Notes under the pieces: model-generated
Database searches by the model: none
Seen by the model: only the letters and a program-made list of their open reading frames with translations
Told to the model about the DNA's origin: nothing
Source: Dongia_A sp964542425
GTDB taxonomy: Bacteria; Pseudomonadota; Alphaproteobacteria; Dongiales; Dongiaceae
Assembly (NCBI GenBank): GCA_964542425.1
Contig: CAZIUB010000061.1
Location: forward strand, 9,089-73,088
Length of the DNA stretch: 64,000 nucleotides
Direction of reading: 5' to 3'
Part shown: positions 49,954 to 59,556 of the stretch, one piece after another
Layout: every line of letters begins with the position of its first letter
Numbering within the stretch: position 1 is the stretch's first letter
Position numbers and translations under genes: made by a program

Positions 49954-51293
49954 TCCCGGACATCATGATTCCCGACAAGGCGCCACGCAAGCAGGAGCGG
50001 CCGCTGGCGCTCCTCAACGCGCGGCTCGTCGATCCCGCGACCAATCGCGACGAGATGGGGGGCGCGCTGGTGGAGGGTGGCACGATCCGCGAACTGGGGC
50101 CGGCGATCTCGCGGGCCAATGTCCCCGAAGATTGCGAGATCGTCGATTGCCACGGCCAAGTGCTGGCGCCGGGCCTCATCGACATGCGCGTGCAATTGCG
50201 CGAACCCGGCGAGGAGCACAAGGAGACGATCGAGAGCGCGAGCCGGGCGGCGGCGGCCGGCGGCGTCACCTCCATGGTCGCGCTGCCCAACACCCTACCC
50301 ATCATGGACGATGTGGCCGGGATCGAGTTCATCGCGAGACGCGCGCGCGAGATCAAGCGCACCAAGATCTATTGCTATGGCGCGTTGACCAAGGGGCTCG
50401 AAGGCCACGATCTGGTGGAGATGGGCCTGCTCGCGCAAAGCGGGGCGCTCGGCTTCACCGACGCGCTGAGCGCGGTCGCCGACGCCCAAGTGATGCGCCG
50501 CGCGCTTACCTATGCCAGAGGCTTCGATCTCCTGGTGATCCAGCACCCGGAGGAGCCGGCCCTTGCCCAGGGCGGCGCCATGAACAACGGCGAATTGGCG
50601 ACGCGCCTTGGCCTGCCCGGCATTCCTGCTTGCGCCGAGGTGATGATGATCGAGCGCGATCTCCATCTGGTGCGGCTATCGGGGGCGCGCTATCACGTCG
50701 CCCATGTCTCGACCGAAGCGGCGATCGAGGCCATCAGGCGCGCGAAGAAAGAAGGCCTGCGCGTAACCTGCGACACCGCACCCCCCTATTTCTCGCTGAA
50801 CGAGGTGGAGATCGGCGATTATCGCTCTTTCGCCAAGCTGTCGCCGCCCTTGCGCGGCGAGGCCGATCGGCGCGCGATCGTGGCCGGGCTGGCGGAAGGC
50901 GTGATCGATTGCATCGCCAGCGATCATGCGCCCCATGACGTCGAAAGCAAGCGCCTGCCCTTCGCCCAGGCCGAGACCGGAGTGATCGGGCTCGAGACCC
51001 TGCTGCCGGTCAGCCTGGAGCTCTATCACAAGGGGGCGATGACGCTAGGCGCCTTGTTGCGCGCGATGACGCACCACCCGGCGCGAATCCTGGGCCTGCC
51101 GCAAGGGCGCCTGGCCAAGGGGACGCCGGCCGATCTGGTGCTGTTCGACCCCGACCGGCCGCGCAAGATCGATGTCGCGCGCTTCCGCTCCAAATCCAAG
51201 AATTCGCCCTATGACGGCAGGCCGGTGCAGGGAATGGTCATGCGCACCATCGTCGATGGGCGGAGCGTGTTCGTGGCCGAGAGCGAAGGATGA
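49950..51293 (+). CDS. pyrX: Dihydroorotase-like protein lacking metal-binding histidines (PyrC'/PyrX)
   Basis: A 447-residue amidohydrolase-fold protein of the class I dihydroorotase group. The zinc motif HxH before LREPG is replaced: DMRVQLREPG has Arg80 and Gln82. The usual TPHH segment reads TAPPYF. HVS (YHVAHVST) and SDHAPHD remain. Comparable inactive PyrC' subunits in Pseudomonas and other bacteria stabilise the aspartate carbamoyltransferase. It overlaps pyrB by four bases, supporting that role; a true dihydroorotase must be encoded elsewhere. A start 15 bases later is possible. Confidence 0.88.
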   Translation: MIPDIMIPDKAPRKQERPLALLNARLVDPATNRDEMGGALVEGGTIRELGPAISRANVPEDCEIVDCHGQVLAPGLIDMRVQLREPGEEHKETIESASRAAAAGGVTSMVALPNTLPIMDDVAGIEFIARRAREIKRTKIYCYGALTKGLEGHDLVEMGLLAQSGALGFTDALSAVADAQVMRRALTYARGFDLLVIQHPEEPALAQGGAMNNGELATRLGLPGIPACAEVMMIERDLHLVRLSGARYHVAHVSTEAAIEAIRRAKKEGLRVTCDTAPPYFSLNEVEIGDYRSFAKLSPPLRGEADRRAIVAGLAEGVIDCIASDHAPHDVESKRLPFAQAETGVIGLETLLPVSLELYHKGAMTLGALLRAMTHHPARILGLPQGRLAKGTPADLVLFDPDRPRKIDVARFRSKSKNSPYDGRPVQGMVMRTIVDGRSVFVAESEG

Positions 51294-51306
51294 TGGGGGC
51301 CGAGAA

Positions 51307-51918
51307 ATGACCGGGGCGCTGCAATTCGTGCTGGCACTGCTTGCCGGTTATCTTCTGGGTTCGATCCCGTTCGGGCTTCTGCTCACGCGGGCGGGCGGGC
51401 TGGGCGATATCCGCAAGGTGGGTTCCGGCAATATCGGGGCGACCAACGTGCTGCGCACGGGTCGCAAGGACCTGGCCCTGGCCACGCTTCTCCTCGACGG
51501 GGCCAAGGGCGCGGCGGCGGTCCTGGTCGCGCGCATGATCGGCATGGAGCCCATGATCGTGCTGGTCGCAGGCGGAGCCGCCATCGTCGGGCACCTGTTT
51601 CCGATCTGGCTCGGCTTCAAGGGCGGCAAGGGCGTGGCCACGACGCTGGGCACGCTGATCGCCGCTGATTGGATGCTGGGGCTTGGCGCCTGCGTGCTCT
51701 GGGCCGGAACGGCAGCGCTCTTTCGGTATTCGTCGTTGGCCGCCCTGGTCGCGGTCGGGGGAGCGGCCGTGCTCGCGCTCTTGTTGGGGCGCGTGGACCA
51801 GGCATTGCTCGCGGGGTTCGCCGCGATCCTGGTCTTCCTCCGCCATCGCGAGAATATCAAGCGCCTGCTGAAAGGCACGGAGCCCCGAATCGGCAGCCGC
51901 AAGCCCGAGCCGACCTAG
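51307..51918 (+). CDS. plsY: Acyl-phosphate:glycerol-3-phosphate acyltransferase
   Basis: A 203-residue membrane protein with five spans that makes lysophosphatidic acid from acyl-phosphate. The family motifs are present: GYLLGSIPFG, KVGSGNIGATNVLRTGRK, LLDGAKGAAAV and GHLFPIWLGFKGGKGVAT, and HRENIKRLLKGTE near the end. It follows the dihydroorotase homologue by 13 bases in the pyr operon, the usual alphaproteobacterial order. Confidence 0.96.
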   Translation: MTGALQFVLALLAGYLLGSIPFGLLLTRAGGLGDIRKVGSGNIGATNVLRTGRKDLALATLLLDGAKGAAAVLVARMIGMEPMIVLVAGGAAIVGHLFPIWLGFKGGKGVATTLGTLIAADWMLGLGACVLWAGTAALFRYSSLAALVAVGGAAVLALLLGRVDQALLAGFAAILVFLRHRENIKRLLKGTEPRIGSRKPEPT

Positions 51919-52010
51919 GGCATGGCGCCCGCCGCCCAATTTTCCCTGTTTGGGCCAGAATGTTTTTCCGCTAGTGTCGAACGATCGGTGCTTCGATCGG
52001 ATGCGGCCCC

Positions 52011-52802
52011 ATGAACCTGAGCCCGGCGCAACTGGAACGTTTCGAGCGGGATGGATTCCTGATCTTGCCCTCGCTCTTCTCGGCCGCCGAAATCGCCATC
52101 CTGTCGCGGGAACTTCCGGCACTCTTCGCCGAGGATACGCCGGCCAACTTTCGCGAAAAGAACAGCGGCGTGGTGCGGACCGCGATGGGCCTGCACCTGC
52201 GCAACCCCGTGTTCGACCGGCTGGTGCGCCACCCGCGCTTCATCGGCCCGGCCATGCAATTGGCCGGCGACAATCTCTACGTCCAACAGGTCAAGGTAAA
52301 CGTCAAGGCGGAATTCGGCGGCGAGGCCTGGCAGTGGCATTACGATTTCGCGACCCATCGCGGCGAGGACGGATCGCCGGCGCCGCTGGCGCTCAATCTC
52401 CATGTCTTCCTCGATGACGTGAACGAATTCAACGGGCCGCTCTATTTCATTCCAGGCTCGCACCGACATGGCCCGGCGCCCTCGACGCTCGACACCGCGA
52501 CGACCAGCTATCCGCTCTGGTGCGTTGACAACGACACGGTGGCAAGCCTCGTGGCCGAGGGCGGCATCGTCGCCGCCAAGGGCACGGCGGGAACCGGGCT
52601 CGTCTTCGGCGATTGCCTGGTGCACGGCTCGCCGCCGAACATGTCGCCCTGGCCGCGCCGGATCTTCTCGCTGATCGTGAACCCGGTCGCCAACGCGCCC
52701 ACCAGGCGGCGCCGGCCCGACCACCAGCACCATTACGATTTGACGCCGATCGTGCCGCTCGCCGACGACTGCCTGGTCGGTACTTCGCGCGCCGCCGAGT
52801 GA
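52011..52802 (+). CDS. Phytanoyl-CoA dioxygenase (PhyH/EctD-like) family protein
   Basis: A 263-residue Fe(II)/2-oxoglutarate oxygenase. The metal triad is His110/Asp112 (WQWHYDF) and His205 (DCLVHGSPPN). QVKVNVKAEFGG and the HRGEDG region resemble ectoine hydroxylase, but no ectoine genes are near. ATG at 52011; a 92-base gap separates it from plsY. Substrate unknown. Confidence 0.9.
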   Translation: MNLSPAQLERFERDGFLILPSLFSAAEIAILSRELPALFAEDTPANFREKNSGVVRTAMGLHLRNPVFDRLVRHPRFIGPAMQLAGDNLYVQQVKVNVKAEFGGEAWQWHYDFATHRGEDGSPAPLALNLHVFLDDVNEFNGPLYFIPGSHRHGPAPSTLDTATTSYPLWCVDNDTVASLVAEGGIVAAKGTAGTGLVFGDCLVHGSPPNMSPWPRRIFSLIVNPVANAPTRRRRPDHQHHYDLTPIVPLADDCLVGTSRAAE

Positions 52803-52868
52803 TCGGCTGGCGGGAAGCCCGAACCGAAGTAAATTGTAAAAAATACTCGGTGATCTACTTTAGACGGC

Positions 52869-54011
52869 ATGATGGTGGCACCCGCGAAGTTGCCGGAGTT
52901 GGAACGAATCGAGCGCCTGCGCCTGGCACGCTCCGAAGGCGTGGGCCCGGCCACCTGGCGCCGGCTCGTCGCCCGCTTCGGCACCGCCGCCGAGGCGATC
53001 CGGCATTTGCCCGAATTGTCGCGGCGCGGCGGCAGGGCGCAGCCGCTTCGCCCCTGCCCGCCAGCCACGATCGATGCCGAAATGAACGAGGTGAAGCGCC
53101 TGGGCGCGTGCCACATCATCCTGGGCGAGGCCGATTATCCCTGGCGCCTTGGGGCGATCGACGACGCGCCGCCCGTGCTGGTGGTACTTGGCGGCACGCT
53201 CGGGAACGATCGCTCGATCGCCATCGTGGGCGCGCGCAACGCCTCGGCGAATGGTAAGCGCATCGCCCAGGATCTGGCGCGCGATCTCGCGGCCGCGGGT
53301 TTTTGCATTGTTTCGGGTCTCGCGCGCGGGATCGACGCCGCCGCCCATCAAGGCGCACTCGGCGCGGGACCTTCGGGCGGGGGCACCATCGCAATCGTGG
53401 CCGGCGGCGTCGATGTGATCTATCCCCGGGAAAACGCGGACCTCACCCAAGCAATCGCCGAGGTGGGCGCCGTCGTTTCGGAAATGCCACCCGGATTGCA
53501 GCCGCGCGACATCCATTTTCCGCGCCGCAACCGGATCATCGCCGGGCTCTCGATGGGCGTCATCGTGGTCGAGGCGGCGACCCGCTCCGGTTCGCTCATC
53601 ACCGCGCGGCTGGCACTCGAACAGGGGCGCGAAGTGATGGCGGTTCCCGGCTCGCCCTTGGACCCCAGATGCCGCGGCGCCAACCGGCTGATTCGCGAGG
53701 GCGCCCTACTGATAGAGGAGGCGGCCCAGGTGATCGAGGCCCTGGAGACGCTCCCTGGGCGCGGGGGCGCACCTGAATTCGATCGCAACGAATACAACCA
53801 ATCCATTGATTCTGCGTTAAATTCAGAATTGGACCGGGTGCGGCGCGAGATCCGCTCGGCCTTGGGCCCCTCGCCGGTCGCGGTTGACGAATTGCTCCGG
53901 CAGTGTCAATCCTCCCCGCCCGTAATCGGGCAGGTGCTCCTGGAGCTGGACCTGGCGGGCCGGTTGGAGCGCCATCCCGGCAATCGCGTGTCACTGATCG
54001 TCGGCGCCTGA
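52869..54011 (+). CDS. dprA: DNA-processing protein DprA (Smf)
   Basis: A 380-residue protein that binds incoming single-stranded DNA and loads RecA during transformation. The Rossmann core is intact: IAIVGARNASANGKRIAQDLA, IVSGLARGIDAAAHQGAL, FPRRNRIIAGLS and SGSLITARLALEQGREVMAVPGSP. A C-terminal winged-helix (DprA_WH) spans residues 310-375. The stretch at 53790-53840 between domains is unusually AT-rich (Asn/Ser-rich linker). Order plsY, dprA, topA is conserved in alphaproteobacteria. Confidence 0.96.
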   Translation: MMVAPAKLPELERIERLRLARSEGVGPATWRRLVARFGTAAEAIRHLPELSRRGGRAQPLRPCPPATIDAEMNEVKRLGACHIILGEADYPWRLGAIDDAPPVLVVLGGTLGNDRSIAIVGARNASANGKRIAQDLARDLAAAGFCIVSGLARGIDAAAHQGALGAGPSGGGTIAIVAGGVDVIYPRENADLTQAIAEVGAVVSEMPPGLQPRDIHFPRRNRIIAGLSMGVIVVEAATRSGSLITARLALEQGREVMAVPGSPLDPRCRGANRLIREGALLIEEAAQVIEALETLPGRGGAPEFDRNEYNQSIDSALNSELDRVRREIRSALGPSPVAVDELLRQCQSSPPVIGQVLLELDLAGRLERHPGNRVSLIVGA

Positions 54012-54095
54012 ACCGCTCCCGTTTCCGGGATAGGGCGCCGGGCGGCCCAGGCTCGGCTGAACCGGTTTTGAGAACAGGATTGGCGTGCGAAACTC

Positions 54096-56810
54096 ATGAA
54101 GGTCGTCGTCGTCGAATCACCGGCCAAGGCCAAGACCATCAACAAATACCTGGGCGATGGCTATCATGTCCTCGCCAGCTTTGGCCATGTGCGCGATCTG
54201 CCGCCCAAGGACGGCTCGGTGCGCCCGGAGGCCGGTTTCGCCATGGAATGGGAAATCGAGGGCCGCGGCGCCCAGCGCCTGAAGGAGATCGCGGCGGCGG
54301 TCAAGGGCGCGGAAAAACTGATCCTGGCGACCGACCCCGACCGCGAGGGCGAGGCCATCTCCTGGCACATCGTGGAAGCCTTGAAGGGCCGGCGGGCGCT
54401 GGACAAACTCCCGATCGAGCGGGTCGCCTTCAACGAGATCACCAAGCGCGCGGTCATGGAGGCGATCGCCAAGCCTCGGGCCATCGACCAGGAACTGGTT
54501 GACGCTTATCTGGCGCGGCGCGCGCTGGATTACCTGGTGGGGTTCACGCTCTCGCCGATCCTGTGGCGCAAATTGCCCGGCAGCCGGTCGGCGGGGCGCG
54601 TGCAATCGGTGGCGCTTCGGCTCATTTGCGAGCGCGAGGCCGAGATCGAGGCCTTCCGGGCGCGCGAATACTGGACCATCGAGGCCGAGTTCAAGGCGCC
54701 CGACGGCCAGGTGTTCGCCGCGCGGCTGACGCATCTCGGGGCCGAGAAACTCGAGAAATTCGATCTTTCGAACGAGACGCAAGCGCAAGCAGCACTCGCC
54801 AAGGTGCAAACGGGTGCCCCCTATCGCGTGAGCGAGGTCGAGCGCAAATCGGTCAAGCGCCACCCCTTCCCGCCCTTCACCACCTCGACCCTGCAGCAGG
54901 AAGCGAGCCGCAAATTGGGCTTTGGCGCGAGCCAGACCATGCGCATCGCCCAACGGCTTTACGAGGGCATCACCATCGGCGGCGAGACGGTCGGCATCAT
55001 CACCTATATGCGGACCGATGGCGTGCAATTGTCGGGCGAGGCGATCGGGGCCAGCCGCCGGCTGATCGAAGGCCAATACGGGGCCGAGTATTTGCCGAGC
55101 CACCCTCGCTTCTACAAGAGTGCCGCCAAGAACGCGCAGGAAGCCCATGAAGCGATCCGGCCGACCGATCTTTTTCGCCGCCCGGACCAGATCCGCCGCT
55201 ATCTGCGCGAGGACGAGGCGAGGCTCTACGACCTCATCTGGAAACGCACGCTTGCCTCGCAGATGGAAAGCGCCGAGCTCGACCAGGTGGCAATCGACAT
55301 CGTGACCTCGAATGGTGCCGCGCGGCTGCGAGCGACCGGATCGGTGGTCAAGTTCCAGGGGTTCCTCACGCTCTACCAGGAGGATCGCGACGACCCGCAA
55401 GAGGAAGACGACAGCGGCAAGCGGCTCCCTAATCTCCGCCAAGGCGATGGCGTGGAATCGAGATCGGTGAAGCCGGAGCAGCATTTTACGCAGGCCCTGC
55501 CCCGCTACAGCGAGGCCAGCCTGATCAAGCGCCTGGAAGAACTGGGGATCGGCCGGCCTTCCACCTATACCTCGATCCTGCAGACGCTCGAGGACCGCGC
55601 CTATGTGAAGCTGGAGAAGCGGCGCCTGATTCCCGAGGATCGCGGCCGCCTGGTGACCGCGTTCCTGACCAGCTTCTTCGAGCGCTACGTGGAGTACGGA
55701 TTCACCGCCGATCTCGAAGGCAAGCTCGACGACATCTCGGGCGGGCGCGTGCGTTGGAAGGACGTGCTCCGGGATTTCTGGATGGATTTCAGCCGCCTGC
55801 ACCAGCCGGCCGAGGACGCCGATGGGGCCGTGCCTTCGATGGGCGACGCGGTCGCATTCCTCGATTCCGGCATCGGCACGCGCACCAAGGTGATCGATTC
55901 CTTGAACTTGTCCTTGGCGCCGCATTTCTTTCCCGCCGACGGGACGGGCAGGAACCCGCGTCTGTGCCCTGGCTGCGCCAAGGGCGAGCTCGGCATCAAG
56001 CTCGCGAAGAATGGCCCCTTCATCGGCTGCTCGCTTTATCCGGAATGCCGCTACACGCGCCCGCTTGCGGTCGCCGACGGGAATGAGCCGGAGCAGGTGG
56101 GTCCCAAGATTCTGGGAAAGGACTACGCCAGCGGGCACGAAATTTCGCTGCGCAAGGGGCCCTACGGATTTTATGTGCAGGCCGGCGAGGGCGAGGGCAA
56201 TGGCGCCAAGCCCAAGCGCGCATCGCTGCCCAAGGCGCTGGAACCTGAGCAGGTCGATTTCGATGTCGCGATGGCGCTGCTGGCGCTCCCGCGCGAATTG
56301 GGCAAGCACCCCGAGACCGGCGACATGATCCTGGCCGGGATCGGACGCTTCGGCCCCTACCTGAAGCACGCGGGCGCGTTCAAATCCATCCCGAAGGACG
56401 ACGATGTGCTCTCGATCGGCTTGAACCGGGCGGTGAGCCTGCTCGCCGAGCCGTCGCGCGGGCAAGGGCGGCGGGGCGGGGCACCACCGGGCCGGAAGCT
56501 CGGCGAGCATCCGGCGGACAAGCAACCGGTCACGATTCACGAGGGGCGCTATGGCCCCTATGTGAAGCACGGCACGATCAACGCCACGCTGCCCAAGGGC
56601 GTCGAGCCCGCCACGCTGACGTTGGATCGGGCGATCGATCTCATACAGGCTCGTGCGGAGCGCGCCGGGCCGAGCAAGGGCGCGCGGCCAAGGAAGGCGG
56701 CGAAAAAGGCCGCCGCGGAAAAACCCGCCAAGAAAATGACGGCGACCAAGGCCGCGCCCAAGGCCAAGGCCGCGCCCAAGCCAAAAAAGGCGCCCAAGAA
56801 GGGGGCGTGA
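54096..56810 (+). CDS. topA: DNA topoisomerase I
   Basis: A 904-residue type IA topoisomerase that relaxes negative supercoils. The Toprim acidic residues lie in ATDPDREGEA (79-88), and the DNA-cleaving Tyr304 in IITYMRTDG. One zinc-ribbon region (LCPGCAKGELG...GCSLYPECRYTRPL) and two or three topoisomerase C-terminal repeats follow. The last 70 residues are a Lys/Ala-rich tail. A diverged second copy of the 3' end, including the start of the terminator, is present at 62893. Confidence 0.97.
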   Translation: MKVVVVESPAKAKTINKYLGDGYHVLASFGHVRDLPPKDGSVRPEAGFAMEWEIEGRGAQRLKEIAAAVKGAEKLILATDPDREGEAISWHIVEALKGRRALDKLPIERVAFNEITKRAVMEAIAKPRAIDQELVDAYLARRALDYLVGFTLSPILWRKLPGSRSAGRVQSVALRLICEREAEIEAFRAREYWTIEAEFKAPDGQVFAARLTHLGAEKLEKFDLSNETQAQAALAKVQTGAPYRVSEVERKSVKRHPFPPFTTSTLQQEASRKLGFGASQTMRIAQRLYEGITIGGETVGIITYMRTDGVQLSGEAIGASRRLIEGQYGAEYLPSHPRFYKSAAKNAQEAHEAIRPTDLFRRPDQIRRYLREDEARLYDLIWKRTLASQMESAELDQVAIDIVTSNGAARLRATGSVVKFQGFLTLYQEDRDDPQEEDDSGKRLPNLRQGDGVESRSVKPEQHFTQALPRYSEASLIKRLEELGIGRPSTYTSILQTLEDRAYVKLEKRRLIPEDRGRLVTAFLTSFFERYVEYGFTADLEGKLDDISGGRVRWKDVLRDFWMDFSRLHQPAEDADGAVPSMGDAVAFLDSGIGTRTKVIDSLNLSLAPHFFPADGTGRNPRLCPGCAKGELGIKLAKNGPFIGCSLYPECRYTRPLAVADGNEPEQVGPKILGKDYASGHEISLRKGPYGFYVQAGEGEGNGAKPKRASLPKALEPEQVDFDVAMALLALPRELGKHPETGDMILAGIGRFGPYLKHAGAFKSIPKDDDVLSIGLNRAVSLLAEPSRGQGRRGGAPPGRKLGEHPADKQPVTIHEGRYGPYVKHGTINATLPKGVEPATLTLDRAIDLIQARAERAGPSKGARPRKAAKKAAAEKPAKKMTATKAAPKAKAAPKPKKAPKKGA

Positions 56811-56814
56811 GGCT

Positions 56815-56839
56815 GGCGGCGATCCATCGCGCCTTTTTT
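56815..56839 (+). terminator. Intrinsic terminator of topA
   Basis: GGCGgCGAT-cc-ATCGCGCC forms a stem with one bulged base followed by TTTTTTG, directly after the topA stop. Confidence 0.75.
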
Positions 56840-56916
56840 GGTTCGCTCGATCTGAATCGGCCTTCCCATGGTACAATTTCCCATGCTACTTTCCCTGTTT
56901 GTTCTGGCGAGAGGTC

Positions 56917-57666
56917 ATGAACAACTCCACGTCGATTGAATGGACAGACGCGACCTGGAACCCGGTGACTGGCTGCACCAAGATCAGCGCTGGGTGCGAC
57001 CATTGCTATGCCGAACGCTTCTCCGAGCGGTTCCGGGGAACACCGGGCCATCCATTCGAAACGGGTTTCGATCTGACGCTGCGTCCCCTGCGGCTCGATC
57101 AGCCTTTGCGGTGGCGAACGTCCCGAATGATCTTCGTAAATTCCATGAGCGATCTCTTTCACAAGGAAATACCGAAGGATTTCATCGCCGGAGTTTTCGA
57201 CACCATGGAGCGCGCCAACTGGCACATTTTTCAGATTCTAACCAAGCGCTCGTCGCTGATGCGCGATTTCTTGCACCATCGCTACCTCGGAACTCGCGGC
57301 CCCCGGCACATGTGGTTCGGCGTTTCCGTGGAAGACGGAAGCAAGAAGTCCCGGATCAGGCACCTTCAAGAAGCACCGGCTGGCGTGCGCTTCCTGTCGA
57401 TCGAACCACTGATTGGACCCATGGGCAAGCTTGATCTTGCCGGGATTGATTGGGTGATCGTGGGCGGTGAAAGCGGCCCTGGCGCGCGGCCAATGAACCC
57501 CGAATGGGTCCGGAATATTCGCGACCAGTGTAGCGCGAGTGGCGTTGCCTTCTTCTTCAAGCAATGGGGAGGGTTGCGGCCGAAATCCGGGGGGCGCGAA
57601 CTCGACGGGCGCGCGTGGAGTGATTTTCCCAAGCCAATCTCGCGATACCCCGTCGCCGCCGAATGA
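56917..57666 (+). CDS. Three-Cys-motif protein (phage Gp37/Gp68, DUF5131 family)
   Basis: A 249-residue protein with the three-cysteine motif Cys20, Cys27, Cys30 (VTGCTKISAGCDHCYAE), which resembles a radical-SAM cluster site, and the family segments IEWTDATWNPVTG, FVNSMSDLFH, WFGVSVED, RFLSIEPLIG and IVGGESGPGARPM. Members occur in phages and mobile DNA next to TcmP. ATG at 56917 has GAGAGG upstream. Composition is lower in GC than topA. The reaction is unknown. Confidence 0.92.
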   Translation: MNNSTSIEWTDATWNPVTGCTKISAGCDHCYAERFSERFRGTPGHPFETGFDLTLRPLRLDQPLRWRTSRMIFVNSMSDLFHKEIPKDFIAGVFDTMERANWHIFQILTKRSSLMRDFLHHRYLGTRGPRHMWFGVSVEDGSKKSRIRHLQEAPAGVRFLSIEPLIGPMGKLDLAGIDWVIVGGESGPGARPMNPEWVRNIRDQCSASGVAFFFKQWGGLRPKSGGRELDGRAWSDFPKPISRYPVAAE

Positions 57667-58574
57667 CAAAAAGACATAACGACAGCACTGTTGGCCCCTG
57701 GGCGAAGGAAAAGCTCGATGCGCTTGGGCAATATCTCCATTACTACACCACCGTTCTGAAAAAGCAGGATCGTTGGCTTCGGGGCACGATCTTCGTGGAT
57801 GCCTTTGCCGGCCCTGGCCTGTCCCGCGTGAGGACCAAGGAGAAAACCGAAGAACCGCCTGGGCTGTTTGACCGCGATTCGGAATCCGATCCGGCCGAAA
57901 TCGAATACTTGAAGGGCTCTCCACGCGTCGCGCTCGACATCGCGATTCCCTTCAGTTCCTACATCTTCATCGAACACGATGCCCGGCGAATTGCCGAGCT
58001 GCACCGACTGAAGGACGAATACGCGTCGCGACGCAGCATTACCATACAAGAGAACGACGCCAATGCAGCGCTCCAGGCGTGGCTTGCGAGCGCCATCGAC
58101 TGGCAGCATCACCGTGCCGTCGTCTTCCTCGACCCCTTCGGCATGCAAGTGCCGTGGTCGACGATCGAGGCGCTTGCCAGGAAGGGAGCCATCGAGATCA
58201 TCATCAATTTCCCGGTTATGGGAATTCAGCGCCTGCTCAAGAAGTCCGGTGATATTCCGCGGGACTGGCAAGATTCGCTGGATAGGTTTTTCGGGTCCAA
58301 GGACTGGCGGGCACTGGTTTACGAGCCCAATGCCGACCTGCTCGGCCCGACGACAAGCAAAGTCAGCGACTCAGGCATCAAGCTGGTGGAATGGTATCGC
58401 GGCCGCTTGCGCAAGATTTTCGGCCACGTCTCCACCGCGCGGCTGATCAAGAACACGTTCGGCAATCCGCTCTATTATTTGATCTGGGCCGGGCGGCATG
58501 GGAGAGGGCTGAAGGGCGCCGAATACATTCTGAGCAAGGGGGAACGCGTGAACGCCAAGAAACGTTCTTCGTGA
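57663..58574 (+). CDS. tcmP: Three-Cys-motif partner protein TcmP
   Basis: A 303-residue protein of the TcmP family, defined by its constant neighbourhood with the three-Cys-motif protein; the two overlap by four bases. VDAFAGPG (45-52), FIEHD (102-106) and VVFLDPFGMQVPW (153-165) look like a Rossmann-type methyltransferase core: a glycine-rich loop, an acidic strand end and a DPxG-like catalytic loop. That reading is mine. No function is established. The pair probably acts together on one substrate. Confidence 0.9.
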   Translation: MTKRHNDSTVGPWAKEKLDALGQYLHYYTTVLKKQDRWLRGTIFVDAFAGPGLSRVRTKEKTEEPPGLFDRDSESDPAEIEYLKGSPRVALDIAIPFSSYIFIEHDARRIAELHRLKDEYASRRSITIQENDANAALQAWLASAIDWQHHRAVVFLDPFGMQVPWSTIEALARKGAIEIIINFPVMGIQRLLKKSGDIPRDWQDSLDRFFGSKDWRALVYEPNADLLGPTTSKVSDSGIKLVEWYRGRLRKIFGHVSTARLIKNTFGNPLYYLIWAGRHGRGLKGAEYILSKGERVNAKKRSS

Positions 58575-58635
58575 TCGCCTCGCTCGGCTGAACTTTACCC
58601 GGTTTTCGAGGACCAACCCATCGGGTGGCGCCGGT

Positions 58636-59556
58636 TCACGTTTGAGGCGGCCCTCGCCCAACAAGCTGGCTCAGATACTTCGGCGGCAATTCAAGCAAGG
58701 CCAAGCCGGAGAGCACGATGGCGACACCGACCCACTGCAAGCCCGCCAGGCGCTCGCCGAACATGGCCATGGCGATCAGTATTGTGATCAGGGGTTCGAC
58801 AACCCCGATCAGGGAGGCCCGAACCATGCCGATCGCGGGAATTGCCGCGACAAACAGCACGAGGCCAAGAGAAAAGGCGGCGCCCGCGCCCACGATGGCG
58901 AGCCAACCCATCGCCGCCCCAGGCACGATCAAGGCGCTGGTGGTCAAACTGGCGAACCCGATGACGATAAGAGCCGTCAGGGATGTATGGAAATTCACCA
59001 GGATCGACCCAGCCTCCGATACGGCGTCGCCGTTCGCGATCACCAGAAAAGCGGCGGCGAATGCGGCACCGAGCGCCAAGCCGATACCGCCCGGCGCGAG
59101 ACGCGCGAAACTGACCGAAAGCGCCAAGGCAAGACCGATCAGAACGAGAAGACAGTACAATAGGCGCGACGGGGTCAACTCATAGGTCCCCCTCACATGC
59201 CCCAGCCAGGCGATGATCACGGGGTGCAAATAGAAGATCAGGATTGCCAACGAGATATCGAGCGCCACAATGGAGCTCAGAAGACAAAAGGTCATGATCC
59301 CCGCGGAAAATCCTCCCAGCACACAGAGCCGAATCACCCGATTACTGGTGGCAAAGTCACGCCGTAGAGCAAAGAGCGCGGAGCCCAGCAACAAGGTTCC
59401 GACCAGGAAGCGCCCGAGGACCACCAGCAAGACCGAGGCACCGGAATCGTAGGCCAACTTCGCGAAATTCGGTACGGCGGCAACCAGAACGGTCGAGGCC
59501 AAGACCATCCCTATCGCTAGGGCGCGATGTCTCCGCGCCGTTGGCACGAGGCTCAC
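58636..59556 (-). CDS. EamA/DMT family transporter
   Basis: A 306-residue membrane protein with ten spans and two EamA repeats (LVAAVPNFAKLAYDSGASVLLVVLGRFLVG; GIGLALGAAFAAAFLVIANGDAVS). RASLIGVVEPLITILIAMAMFGERL is the typical helix 9-10 region. It is not closely related to the EamA protein at 24080. It overlaps the end-to-start of the oxidase gene (ATGA), suggesting it exports that enzyme's substrate or product. Confidence 0.88.
   Translation of the reverse strand: MSLVPTARRHRALAIGMVLASTVLVAAVPNFAKLAYDSGASVLLVVLGRFLVGTLLLGSALFALRRDFATSNRVIRLCVLGGFSAGIMTFCLLSSIVALDISLAILIFYLHPVIIAWLGHVRGTYELTPSRLLYCLLVLIGLALALSVSFARLAPGGIGLALGAAFAAAFLVIANGDAVSEAGSILVNFHTSLTALIVIGFASLTTSALIVPGAAMGWLAIVGAGAAFSLGLVLFVAAIPAIGMVRASLIGVVEPLITILIAMAMFGERLAGLQWVGVAIVLSGLALLELPPKYLSQLVGRGPPQT

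Noticed and set aside
54117..56876. Open frame of more than 900 codons antisense to topA
   Set aside because: It is the reverse-strand shadow of a high-GC gene; topA has full family motifs and the antisense product has none.
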